Notes: generated by a model not told the origin, from the letters alone. A stretch of 54,281 nt of DNA from Acanthopleuribacter pedis (GCF_017377855.1 NZ_JAFREP010000049.1:1-54281); one strand, 5' to 3'; counted from the first letter of the stretch, positions 24,373 to 32,484 are shown. Numbers and translations are program-made.

Positions 24373-25489
24373 CGCCCTGGCGCGCTACATCATGATTGGT
24401 GGTTTTTTGGGGGCCGGCAAAAGCACCGCCATCGCCCGCTTGGCCGAACACCTCAGCGCACGCGGTTTGCGCGTCGGCCTGATCACCAACGACCAGGGCA
24501 ACCGCCTCGTCGACACGCTGAACCTGGCCTCGCGCGGTTTTGACGTGGAAGAAATTCCCGGCGGCTGCTTTTGCTGCCGCTTCGATTCCCTGATGGAAGC
24601 CGCCGAAAACCTGTCGCGCGAAACCCGACCCGACGTCTTTATCGCCGAGCCCGTCGGCAGTTGTACCGACCTGGTCGCCTCCGTTTCCTACCCGCTGCGC
24701 CGCATTTACGGCGACCAATACCGCGTCGCCCCGCTCAGCGTGTTGGTGGACCCGCGCCGTGCCCGCCGCGTCTTGGGCCTCAGCGACGAACGCGGGTTCT
24801 CCGAAAAGGTCACCTACATTTATATGAAGCAACTGGAAGAAGCGGCCATGATCGTGATTAACAAACGCGATCTGCTCGACGACGCCGAATACGCGCAACT
24901 CGCCGACGCCCTGCGCGCGCGTTTCCCCGAGGCCGAGGTGATCGGCATTTCCGCCCGCGAGGGCTGGGAACTGGAACCTTGGTTCGACGCGATTTGGGAC
25001 CGCGAACTCCCGCTCGGCGAAACCATGCCGCTCGATTACCGCATTTACGCCGAGGGCGAAGCCCTGCTCGGCTGGCTCAACGCTTCGCTCAAATTACGCG
25101 CCGCGGCGCTCACCGCCGGCGACTCGCTGCTGCAAAACTTAGCGCTCGCCGTGCAAAAACGCCTCAACAGCCTGCATATTGAAATCGCCCACTTCAAAAT
25201 GACCCTCGACCCCCTCGACGGCAGTGGTGAAATCGCGGTGCTTAACTTGGTTGGTTCCGATTACCGGCCTGAATTTACCCAATCCCTGATGGACCCGCTC
25301 CAGCAGGGTGAATTGATCGTGAACCTCCGTGCCGAGGGCGATCCCGAACAACTGCGCGCCGTCCTTGAAGATGCCGTGGCAAGTTGTCAAAACGACGTCG
25401 TGCGCTGGGAGCTTGACCATTTAGAATGCTTCCGCCCCGGTGAACCCAAACCCATCTACCGCATGGCGCATGCCGAAGCGGATGTATAA
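24359..25489 (+). CDS. COG0523 (CobW/P47K family) metal-chaperone GTPase
   Basis: The ATG at 24359 overlaps the end of the GcvH-like gene by 14 bp, with GGAGAAGG just upstream, so translation is probably coupled. The P-loop is GGFLGAGKST (residues 14-23) and the metal-binding motif GGCFCC (Cys70, Cys72, Cys73) is intact. 'INKRDLLD' is the base-recognition NKxD motif. COG0523 GTPases deliver Zn2+, Co2+ or other metals to enzymes or help in metal stress. The 376-residue protein lacks the typical short His-rich end and has a 200-residue C-terminal part that does not look like the usual CobW-C domain. It is second in the gene run and may metallate one of the partner proteins. Confidence 0.85.
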   Translation: MTNPDALARYIMIGGFLGAGKSTAIARLAEHLSARGLRVGLITNDQGNRLVDTLNLASRGFDVEEIPGGCFCCRFDSLMEAAENLSRETRPDVFIAEPVGSCTDLVASVSYPLRRIYGDQYRVAPLSVLVDPRRARRVLGLSDERGFSEKVTYIYMKQLEEAAMIVINKRDLLDDAEYAQLADALRARFPEAEVIGISAREGWELEPWFDAIWDRELPLGETMPLDYRIYAEGEALLGWLNASLKLRAAALTAGDSLLQNLALAVQKRLNSLHIEIAHFKMTLDPLDGSGEIAVLNLVGSDYRPEFTQSLMDPLQQGELIVNLRAEGDPEQLRAVLEDAVASCQNDVVRWELDHLECFRPGEPKPIYRMAHAEADV

Positions 25490-25550
25490 CCGAACCGTTG
25501 CCGTTTTCGGTTGAACCCCCACACGTTTTTGCCTGCAAGGAACCTCGCCC

Positions 25551-26474
25551 ATGAATGTTACCGAAACGCCCGAATCAGCCTCGGCTGAAAAGCAAGACAC
25601 CACCATCGTGTTTTGCCATTGCGCCTACACCAAAATTCTGCCGCAAAAAGTGAAGGACGGTGTCTTGGCCGGCCTGAAACAAAGCCAGGTCGCCGTGGAA
25701 GAAGTGGAAGATCTGTGTCGCATGTCGGCAGAGAAGGATCCGCGTCTCAAAGCGTTGGCCGACAAAAAAAGTCTCAAAATTGCAGCATGTTATCCACGCG
25801 CCGTGAAGTGGTTGTTCCACGCCGCCGAGAACCCACTCGACGAGGAAAACCACGAGGTACTCAACATGCGTGAGGACTCCGCCGAGGCCGTGTGCGAGGC
25901 GATTGTCGGTGAACCCGTCACCCTGCCGGAAGAGAGCCCCGAGGTGGTTGCCGAGAAAAGTCAGCCGTGGAAACCCTGGTTCCCCGTCATCGATTTCGAC
26001 CGCTGTACCAACTGCATGCAGTGCCTCAGCTTCTGTTTGTTCGACGTCTACGGCGTTTCCGACGACAAGCAGATCCAGGTCAAGAACCCGACCAAGTGCA
26101 AAACCGACTGCCCGGCTTGCTCGCGGGTTTGCCCCGAGGCCGCCATCCTTTTCCCCAAATACCGCGCCGCACCCATCAACGGCGCCCCCGTCCAAGAAGC
26201 TGATTTGGAGCGGGAAAAAATGAAGGTCGACATTTCCTCCTTGCTCGGCGGCGACATCTACAGCATGTTGCGCGACCGCTCCACCCGCGCCCGCTCGCGC
26301 TTTTCCAAGGAACGCGACGAGGAACGCGCGCTCAAAGAACGCAAACGCTGCTTAAAGAAACTGCAGGAAACCCTGGACATTCCGCAAGAGCTGATGGAGC
26401 AACTGCCGTCGGCCGAGCAAATCCAAAACAGGTTCGAAAAAGCCTCGGAACAGCCGCCCACGGCTGAAGCTTAA
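25551..26474 (+). CDS. Ferredoxin-like protein with two 4Fe-4S motifs
   Basis: The middle of this 307-residue protein holds a ferredoxin domain with CTNCMQCLSFC (Cys152, 155, 158, 162) and CKTDCPACSRVC (Cys183, 187, 190, 194), both followed by proline or by a short loop as in two-cluster ferredoxins. A separate N-terminal part has 'IVFCHCAY' with two more cysteines. The C-terminal 80 residues are charged and helical. It should carry two 4Fe-4S clusters and pass electrons in the cytoplasm. The ATG at 25551 is 61 bp after the GTPase gene, with AAGGAA upstream. The N- and C-terminal extensions are not those of a plain ferredoxin, and I do not recognise them. Confidence 0.8.
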   Translation: MNVTETPESASAEKQDTTIVFCHCAYTKILPQKVKDGVLAGLKQSQVAVEEVEDLCRMSAEKDPRLKALADKKSLKIAACYPRAVKWLFHAAENPLDEENHEVLNMREDSAEAVCEAIVGEPVTLPEESPEVVAEKSQPWKPWFPVIDFDRCTNCMQCLSFCLFDVYGVSDDKQIQVKNPTKCKTDCPACSRVCPEAAILFPKYRAAPINGAPVQEADLEREKMKVDISSLLGGDIYSMLRDRSTRARSRFSKERDEERALKERKRCLKKLQETLDIPQELMEQLPSAEQIQNRFEKASEQPPTAEA

Positions 26475-26533
26475 GGTGCCGGGCCGCCTCGCCGGCCGTA
26501 ATTTTCTTTGGTTTACGATAGGGAGCAACACTG

Positions 26534-28261
26534 ATGAGTACCAGCGAATTTACACTTCCGAAAATCATTACCTCGCGGCCCGAGCGTCCCGCCGAGGGCA
26601 ATGTCCCGCCGACCCAGGAATTGCGTCGCCAAATTAAGGACAAGGTGCGCGCCTACGTGACCGAAAAAGCCTTGATCCCGCCCATCCCCATCGACGACCT
26701 CAAGGTCCACGCGTTGGAACTTGCCGAGCGCGAGGCGATCCCCCACGATTTCCTCAACTTCTTGGCGGTTCTGATGAACAACCAGAGTTGGGAAGAAACG
26801 CTGGCCAAAATCCCCTTCAACCGCCGCTTGCTCTTGTTGCCCAAGTGCCTGCGCACCGAGGCCGTGTGCCCCGCGCCCTTCGACGAGTTCGGCCTGCTCT
26901 GCAAACAATGCGGCCAGTGTTCCTTGGAAGACCTGCAACTGGAAGCCGAAAAAATGGGTTACGCCGTGCTGATTGCCGAGGGTTCGGCGCTGGTCATGGC
27001 CATCATTGAAACCGGAAAAATCGACGCCATCGTCGGGGTTTCCTGTCTTTCCGTTTTGGAGCGCGCCTTCCCCTACATGGAAGCCGCCGCCGTGCCCGGC
27101 GTGGCCATCCCGCTGCTGCAGGGCGATTGCCTGGACACCAATGTCGATTTGGATTGGGTGTGGGATGCGATCCACCTGACCCACGACGACAAAACCCGGC
27201 GCCTCGATTTGGAAGAACTGCGCCGTGAGGTAAGTACCTGGTTCCGCGAAGAAAGCCTCGAAACCATCATGGGGCCCGCCTCCGGTGAGAGTGAACAAAT
27301 CGCGCGCACCTGGCTTCGCAAAAACGGCAAACGCTGGCGTCCCTTCCTGGCTGCCTGTGTCGCCAAGGCCTTGGCCGAGGATCCCGAGGCGCCCCTGCCC
27401 GAGGGGTTCCACAAGTTGGCGGTCGGCATCGAGTGCTTCCACAAGGCTTCCTTGATTCACGACGACATTCAGGACGGCGACGCCTACCGCTACGGCGAGC
27501 AAACCCTGCATGAAATTTACGGCGAAGCCATGGCGATTAACATCGGTGACCTGCTCATCGGTGAAGGCTACCGCCTGATCGCCGAATGCGGCGCCGATCC
27601 CGTTGCCGTGGCTGAAATGCTGCGCATCGCCGCCGTCGGTCAACGCGATTTGTGCATTGGTCAGGGCCGCGAGTTGGAATGGCTGCGCACGCCTATGCCC
27701 CTGAAAGTCAACGACGTGCTCGGCATTTTTAGCAAAAAAACCGCGCCCGCCTTTGAGGTCGCCCTGCGCTGTGGTGCCGCCTTCGCCGGTGCCGACGCCA
27801 AGGTTCACGACGCCATGCAGCGCTACAGCGAAGCGCTCGGCATTGCCTACCAGGTTCACGACGATCTCCAGGATTCCGGCAGCGAGCACGAGGCCGACGA
27901 CATCGAAGCGCTGCGGCCTTCCGTCTTATTGGCCATGGCGCACCAACGCGCCAAGGGTCCCGACAAGAAGTTGTTGACCCAACTGTGGTCGCGCCAGACC
28001 GGCGATCATCCCAACTTCTCCAAGGACGTCGCCCGCCTTTACGAAAAATACGAGATCGTGGATCGCGCCCAACAGTTGGAAAACCACTACCGCGATCAAG
28101 CCGTGAAATCGCTGCAAACGCTGGAGAGCATCAACCTGAAAGGGCTGCTGCGCCGCGTTTTGGGCAAAATTTTTGACGATATTGAAATTAAGGATTGGTG
28201 CCGTGAGTATGAGGCTCGAAATGCTGCAGACCGCGAGGCTCGCGCCCCGTTTACTGTCTGA
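26534..28261 (+). CDS. DUF116-polyprenyl diphosphate synthase fusion
   Basis: Residues 1-230 are a DUF116-like domain: 'LLLPKCLRTEAVCPAPFDEFGLLCKQCGQC' gives a cluster of Cys residues typical of that family, then 'GSALVMAIIETGKIDAIVGVSC' and 'EGDCLDTNVD'-type segments. Residues 231-575 are a trans-prenyltransferase with both Asp-rich motifs, DDIQD (310-314) and DDLQD (443-447), and GKRWRP near the start. The second domain should chain isopentenyl units to make a C20 or longer diphosphate; product length is not predictable by eye. DUF116 proteins are poorly understood Cys-rich proteins often found with Fe-S enzymes. The fusion is unusual and central to the gene run. The ATG at 26534 follows the Fe-S gene by 59 bp, with AGGGAG upstream. 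Confidence 0.85.
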   Translation: MSTSEFTLPKIITSRPERPAEGNVPPTQELRRQIKDKVRAYVTEKALIPPIPIDDLKVHALELAEREAIPHDFLNFLAVLMNNQSWEETLAKIPFNRRLLLLPKCLRTEAVCPAPFDEFGLLCKQCGQCSLEDLQLEAEKMGYAVLIAEGSALVMAIIETGKIDAIVGVSCLSVLERAFPYMEAAAVPGVAIPLLQGDCLDTNVDLDWVWDAIHLTHDDKTRRLDLEELRREVSTWFREESLETIMGPASGESEQIARTWLRKNGKRWRPFLAACVAKALAEDPEAPLPEGFHKLAVGIECFHKASLIHDDIQDGDAYRYGEQTLHEIYGEAMAINIGDLLIGEGYRLIAECGADPVAVAEMLRIAAVGQRDLCIGQGRELEWLRTPMPLKVNDVLGIFSKKTAPAFEVALRCGAAFAGADAKVHDAMQRYSEALGIAYQVHDDLQDSGSEHEADDIEALRPSVLLAMAHQRAKGPDKKLLTQLWSRQTGDHPNFSKDVARLYEKYEIVDRAQQLENHYRDQAVKSLQTLESINLKGLLRRVLGKIFDDIEIKDWCREYEARNAADREARAPFTV

Positions 28262-29078
28262 CGCCGCGTCACTCGTTGCCGAATTCACCCACGCACACCA
28301 CCATCAAGCAGGCGGTTTCGCCGACCGCGCCGGTGATTGTGACCTGTACTACACCGTGTTCGGGCTCGGCAACCTTCTGGCGCTCCAAGAAACCGTACCG
28401 GCCGAGGCCTTGGTGGGTTACCTCCAAAGTTTCGGGTCCGGCGAAGATCTGGACCTGATCCACCGTTGCGCCTTGATCCGCGCTTGGGCCGGGCTGGGCG
28501 ACGTCCCCGCCCAACACCACGACGCCCTGGCCGCGGGGCTTGAGCGCTACCGCAGCGCCGACGGCGGTTTTAACGAAACCCCGGACGAGGCGACCGGCAG
28601 CGCGTACGGTGCTTTTCTGGCCGTGGGTGCTTACCAAGACTTGAACCGCGAAACACCCCATGCCGACCGCATTTTGGCCTCCGTCGACGCTTTGCGCACC
28701 CAAGACGGCGGGTTCGGCAATTACCGCGATTTGCCCATGGGCACCACGCCCGCTTTTTCCGCCGCGGAAAACGTCAAACGCGCCTTGGGTCAACCGTTGC
28801 GCCCGGAAGACGGCGACTGGCTGTTGAACCAACGACAACACGGTGGTTTTCTCGCCGTGCCAGGTGCGCCCATGCCGGACCTACTTTCCACGGCCGTCGC
28901 TCTTTTCGCGCTTACCGCGCTGGGTGTTTCGCTTGAGGTTATCCGCGAACCATGCTTGGACTACATTGATAGCTTATGGGTTAACCGCGGCGCCTTTTAC
29001 GGCAATTGGGGCGACGATATCCTGGACTGCGAGTATACTTTTTACGGTTTGCTCGCCTTGGGATGCCTTGCCTTGTGA
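28203..29078 (+). CDS. Prenyltransferase/squalene oxidase repeat protein, short form
   Basis: The GTG at 28203, seven bases after AAGGA, overlaps the 3' end of the previous gene by 59 bp. The 291-residue product has repeats of the alpha-alpha barrel family shared by terpene cyclases and protein prenyltransferase beta subunits: 'RSADGGFNETPDEATGSAYGAF', 'RTQDGGFGNYRDL' and 'CEYTFYGLLALG'. It is about half the length of a squalene cyclase and lacks a DxDD motif, so it is unlikely to be a class II cyclase by itself. A resemblance to protein geranylgeranyl/farnesyltransferase beta subunits is a possibility; so is a partner of the cyclase downstream. The gene ends 138 bp before that cyclase. Confidence 0.75.
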   Translation: MSMRLEMLQTARLAPRLLSDAASLVAEFTHAHHHQAGGFADRAGDCDLYYTVFGLGNLLALQETVPAEALVGYLQSFGSGEDLDLIHRCALIRAWAGLGDVPAQHHDALAAGLERYRSADGGFNETPDEATGSAYGAFLAVGAYQDLNRETPHADRILASVDALRTQDGGFGNYRDLPMGTTPAFSAAENVKRALGQPLRPEDGDWLLNQRQHGGFLAVPGAPMPDLLSTAVALFALTALGVSLEVIREPCLDYIDSLWVNRGAFYGNWGDDILDCEYTFYGLLALGCLAL

Positions 29079-29216
29079 AAAAAATGCCGAAGTGTGATCT
29101 AGCGCGAATTGTCGGCGATCGGTAAAAACGGTGCTTTATAAAATCGACGCCCGTGTCGATGTTATTTTGGTGCCCTCCAAACAACTTGAGATTGATTTGT
29201 TCATGCGGGAGTGATC

Positions 29217-31097
29217 ATGACTGCACAAGGAATGAACCGTACCTTTGAACCGGCTGATTTCGCTTGGGCCCACAAATCCCTGATCGACGGCCTGCTCGGC
29301 TGGCGCGAACTCGACGGTTTTTGGGAAGGGGAATTGTCGACCAGCGCCCTGTCGACCGCCACCGCGGTGGTCGCGCTCTACCTCGTTGACGCGGAGCACC
29401 ACCGCCCCATGGTGATTGACGGCGTGCATTGGCTGGCGCGCCACGCCAATAAAGACGGTGGCTGGGGCGATACCGTTCGCAGCGATTCCAACGTCAGCAC
29501 CACTGCCTTGGCTTGGGCCGCCCTGTCGTTGGTGGACGATCCCGAAACCCGCGGCGCCCTGAAACGCGCCCAACAATGGTTGACCGACGCCATTGGCGGC
29601 ACCGAACCGCGCCACATTGCCGACGCCATGAAATCCATTTACGGCGCCGACCAAACCTTCGCCGTCCCCATCATGACCATGTTGGCGCTGTGCGGCCGCA
29701 TGGGTGAAGGGCGCGCGGCCTGGCGTCACATCAATCACTTGCCTTTTGAATTGGCCGCTTTCCCGCAAAAGTGGTACCGCATGCTGCAACTGCCCGTGGT
29801 GAGTTACGCCCTGCCCGCGCTGATTGCCATCGGCCAAGCGATCCAACACCACAAGCCGACCTGGAACCCCGTGACCGGCATGGCGCGGTTGCTCACCCGC
29901 AACAAAACCATGGACTTGTTGGCGCGGATCCAGCCCGAAAACGGCGGTTTCCTCGAGGCCGTCCCGCTGACTTCCTTCGTGGTGATGTCGCTGGCCTCCA
30001 TGGGTTTAAAAGATCATCCCGTCGTGAAGAAGGGTTGTGACTTTCTCAAGTCCCTGGTGAAGCACGACGGATCCTGGGCGATTGACACCCATCTCGCCAC
30101 TTGGCTGACCACCCTGTCGGTCAACGCGCTTTCACGGCACGGTCGTTTCCTCGGCGAACAAGACAAAAGCAAGCTGTTAAAGTGGTTGTTGGATCAGCAA
30201 TACCACGGTGTCCATCCCTTTACCGGCGCCGATCCCGGCGGCTGGGCCTGGACCCCGTTGCCGGGGGGCGTGCCCGATGCTGACGATACCTCGGGTGCCG
30301 TGATTGCTTTGTCGAACTTGGTGCCGTCCGGCCACGAGGCCGACGAACCCGCCAAGCTGGGGCTCGGCTGGTTGGCCGGCCTGCAAAATCGCGACGGCGG
30401 CATGCCCACTTTTTGCCGGGGTTGGGGGAACCTGCCCTTTGACCGCAGCTGTCCCGACATCACGGCGCATGCGCTGCAAGCCTTTGCCGCCTGGAAATTC
30501 CGCGGCGTGGTTGGCGACGAGTGGGACGGCACCATCGAAGATGCCAAGCAGTATTTGGTCAAAAACCAGCGAGCCGACGGCAGTTGGGTGCCGCTGTGGT
30601 TTGGTAACCAAGGCGACGAACACAACGAAAACCCCGTGTACGGGACCGCCCGCGTGTTGCTGGGTTTGCAGGCCTGGTGGGCGATGGAAGAAAAAGAAGA
30701 CACCCAATTGGTGACCATGATCCGGCGCGGTCGCGCTTGGCTGCGCAACCAGATCAACGAGGACGGTGGTTACGGGGGCGCACGGGGTTTACCTTCGTCG
30801 ATTGAAGAAACGGCGTTGGCGATTGAGGCCTTGGCCGTGGGTTTGCCCGACCAGGTCGTCGAGGATCCCGCGCTGGTTGCGGATTGGCACCGCATCCAAT
30901 CGGCGGTAGCTTGGTTGATCGACCACGTACGCCTCAAGGGGGAAATGGAAGCGGCCCCGATTGGCTTTTACTTCGCCAACCTGTGGTATTTCGAGCGGTT
31001 GTACCCGCTCATCTTCGCAACCGGCGCCTTAAACGCGGTGGCCGCCAAGCAGGCCTGGTTCCGCGTCGCCCCGGGTTTGGTCTCAATCCCGGCCTAG
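29217..31097 (+). CDS. Squalene-hopene-type class II terpene cyclase
   Basis: The ATG at 29217 has GGGAG five bases upstream and gives 626 residues, near the 630-720 of squalene-hopene cyclases. The class II acid motif is DADDT (Asp354-Ala-Asp356-Asp357-Thr). QW-type repeats are seen as 'NKDGGWGDTVRSDSN', 'QNRDGGMPTFCRGW', 'QRADGSWVPLWFGNQ' and 'NEDGGYGGARGLP'. It should protonate and cyclise a linear polyprene, either squalene or, given the adjacent polyprenyl synthase, another C20-C35 chain. No squalene synthase (hpnCDE) gene is in view. It could be a hopanoid cyclase, a sesterterpene/sporulenol-type cyclase or a meroterpenoid one; I lean to a non-squalene substrate. Confidence 0.88.
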   Translation: MTAQGMNRTFEPADFAWAHKSLIDGLLGWRELDGFWEGELSTSALSTATAVVALYLVDAEHHRPMVIDGVHWLARHANKDGGWGDTVRSDSNVSTTALAWAALSLVDDPETRGALKRAQQWLTDAIGGTEPRHIADAMKSIYGADQTFAVPIMTMLALCGRMGEGRAAWRHINHLPFELAAFPQKWYRMLQLPVVSYALPALIAIGQAIQHHKPTWNPVTGMARLLTRNKTMDLLARIQPENGGFLEAVPLTSFVVMSLASMGLKDHPVVKKGCDFLKSLVKHDGSWAIDTHLATWLTTLSVNALSRHGRFLGEQDKSKLLKWLLDQQYHGVHPFTGADPGGWAWTPLPGGVPDADDTSGAVIALSNLVPSGHEADEPAKLGLGWLAGLQNRDGGMPTFCRGWGNLPFDRSCPDITAHALQAFAAWKFRGVVGDEWDGTIEDAKQYLVKNQRADGSWVPLWFGNQGDEHNENPVYGTARVLLGLQAWWAMEEKEDTQLVTMIRRGRAWLRNQINEDGGYGGARGLPSSIEETALAIEALAVGLPDQVVEDPALVADWHRIQSAVAWLIDHVRLKGEMEAAPIGFYFANLWYFERLYPLIFATGALNAVAAKQAWFRVAPGLVSIPA

Positions 31098-31113
31098 CCG
31101 CCACGGGGGTGAA

Positions 31114-31454
31114 CCGGCAAACGAAATGCTCGAACGGGGGCGATCCGGCAAACGAAATGCTCGCACGGGGGCGATCCGGCAAACGAAATGCTCGCACGGA
31201 GGCGATCCGGCAAACGAAATGCTCGCACGGGGGCGATCCGGCAAACGAAATGCTCGCACGGGGGCGATCCGGCAAACGAAATGCTCGCACGGGGGCGATC
31301 CGGCAAACGAAATGCTCGCACGGGGGCGATCCGGCAAACGAAATGCTCGAACGGGGGCGATCCGGCAAACGAAATGCTCGAACGGGGGCGATCCGGCAAA
31401 CGAAATGCTCGCACGGGGGCGATCCGGTAAACGGAATGCTCGCGCGTGGCTGAT
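31114..31454. repeat. 31 bp tandem array, 11 units (locus 2)
   Basis: CCGGCAAACGAAATGCTCGC-type units begin at 31114 and recur every 31 bp through 31424. Most copies differ at one or two positions. The array starts 17 bp after the cyclase stop codon and runs into module A (ATCCGGCG...), as in locus 1. Regular spacing without unique spacers excludes CRISPR. Confidence 0.92.
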
Positions 31455-31656
31455 CCGGCGCACCCCAACGGGGTCGCACACCGAAATGGTTGGACCACCA
31501 CTAATTTGAGCTGTGAGCCGGAGGCGAATTTCAACTGGTTACGCTGAAGGCGTTATGAGATTTCAGCCTAGGGTAAACGGTTGTGAAACAACCGTTTACC
31601 CTAGGTCCCCGGGAGTTCCCGTCGTGCAGGCCGCTGAAGGCGCCGGCCAAACAACA
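31451..31656 (+). repeat. Conserved multi-hairpin modules A and B (locus 2)
   Basis: The order matches 21317-21535: ATCCGGCGCACC, AACGGGGTCGC, GGTTACGCTGAAGG, GAGATTTCAGCC. Module B here has an 18 bp perfect stem, CCTAGGGTAAACGGTTGT, with a 3 nt loop (31568-31606). Locus 1 has CAAATGGTTGT and its complement at the same place, so the stem is kept with different bases. It ends with GTTCCCGTCGTG and the stem-loop around GCCGCTGAAGGC. Confidence 0.8.
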
Positions 31657-31676
31657 CCCCACCGAACCCAATGGAT

Positions 31677-31900
31677 CAACACCACCCACACCGAACGAAC
31701 CAACACCACCCACACCGAACGAACCAACACCACCCACACCGAACGAACCAACACCACCCACACCGAACGAACCAACACCACCCACACCGAACGAACCAAC
31801 ACCACCCACACCGAACGAACCAACACCACCCACACCGAACGAACCAACACCACCCACACCGAACGAACCAACACCACCCACACCGAACGAACCAACACCA
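31677..31900. repeat. 24 bp tandem array, nine units (locus 2)
   Basis: The unit AACACCACCCACACCGAACG and so on (24 bp) starts at 31677 and repeats nine times to 31892, then a partial copy. Copies are almost identical, implying recent expansion. Because 24 is a multiple of three, all frames stay open and give artificial Thr/His/Asn- or Pro-rich ORFs. It sits between conserved modules B and C, where locus 1 has instead a duplicated module B. Confidence 0.92.
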
Positions 31901-31954
31901 CCGAAAACCCGACCCTGACGCCATGAAACGCCGCGGGGTTTGAACCCCAGGCGC

Positions 31955-32134
31955 CTCGGGTGTCAACGCCTTCAGCGTTTTCCTCTCCGTGAACCCCAGA
32001 GACCCAGGGTACGACCATTTTCAATGGTCGTACCCGGGGCTGACCTATGGCCCTCCTTCAGAGGGCGTACAGGGTGGCGAGGCGGCGCCTCGCGTTCATT
32101 CAAAGCATGGTCCGTAGATGGGGTGGTGCGGCCC
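31955..32134 (+). repeat. Conserved multi-hairpin module C (locus 2)
   Basis: It matches 21680-21868. The four stems are AACGC-CTTCA-GCGTT, TACGACCATT/AATGGTCGTA, GCCCTC-CTTCA-GAGGGC and GCGAGGC/GCCTCGC, each differing from locus 1 by paired changes. Linkers GTGAACCCC, ACCCAGGGTACG and TTCATTCAAAGCATGGTC are conserved. Confidence 0.8.
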
Positions 32135-32484
32135 GCTCCGGTACACGCACACGCGTGTGCTGAAGTGGCGCGCCGGGTCGGCAAGCGTCCAAAGAGGGGG
32201 TTTCCGTCGAGCAGGCCGCTGAAGGCGCCGGCCAAACAACAACGCGGCCAACCAGGGATCACGCCGGATGAACCACAGCCCAAACAGGTCCCCGCCCGGT
32301 CGCCACAAGGCCAAACCCAACCCATCCGCTTCACGAAATGCTAAAATGGGGCAATTTCCATTTGATGACGCTGGATTCTTCGTTGCTCCTCGCCGCCTTT
32401 TGCGGCAAGATAAGCATCCCCATTTCTGCTTTTGTGAGAAAATGGTGAGAATTTGTGGCGCTGCTTCTGAAGGAGTTAACCCCG
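32135..32484 (+). other. Second copy of module B tail, and xdh upstream region
   Basis: At 32202-32240 the module B tail seen at 31616-31655 (TTCCCGTCG...GCAGGCCGCTGAAGGC) recurs with few changes. Downstream, 32391-32405 could form a short GCCGC/GCGGC hairpin. AAGGAG at 32470 is the ribosome site of xdhA. I could not define a promoter. Confidence 0.5.

Noticed and set aside
31114..31454. CRISPR-like array with 31 bp period (also 32 bp at 21929-22262)
   Set aside because: Units are contiguous and near-identical with no unique spacers, and no cas genes are nearby. They are plain tandem repeats.
31009..31479. Repetitive open frames on the minus strand over the 31 bp array (also 21890-22258 on the minus strand and 31671-31943 on the plus strand)
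   Set aside because: They arise from repeat units without stop codons. Frames are open in several registers at once, there are no ribosome sites, and conserved non-coding modules flank the arrays.
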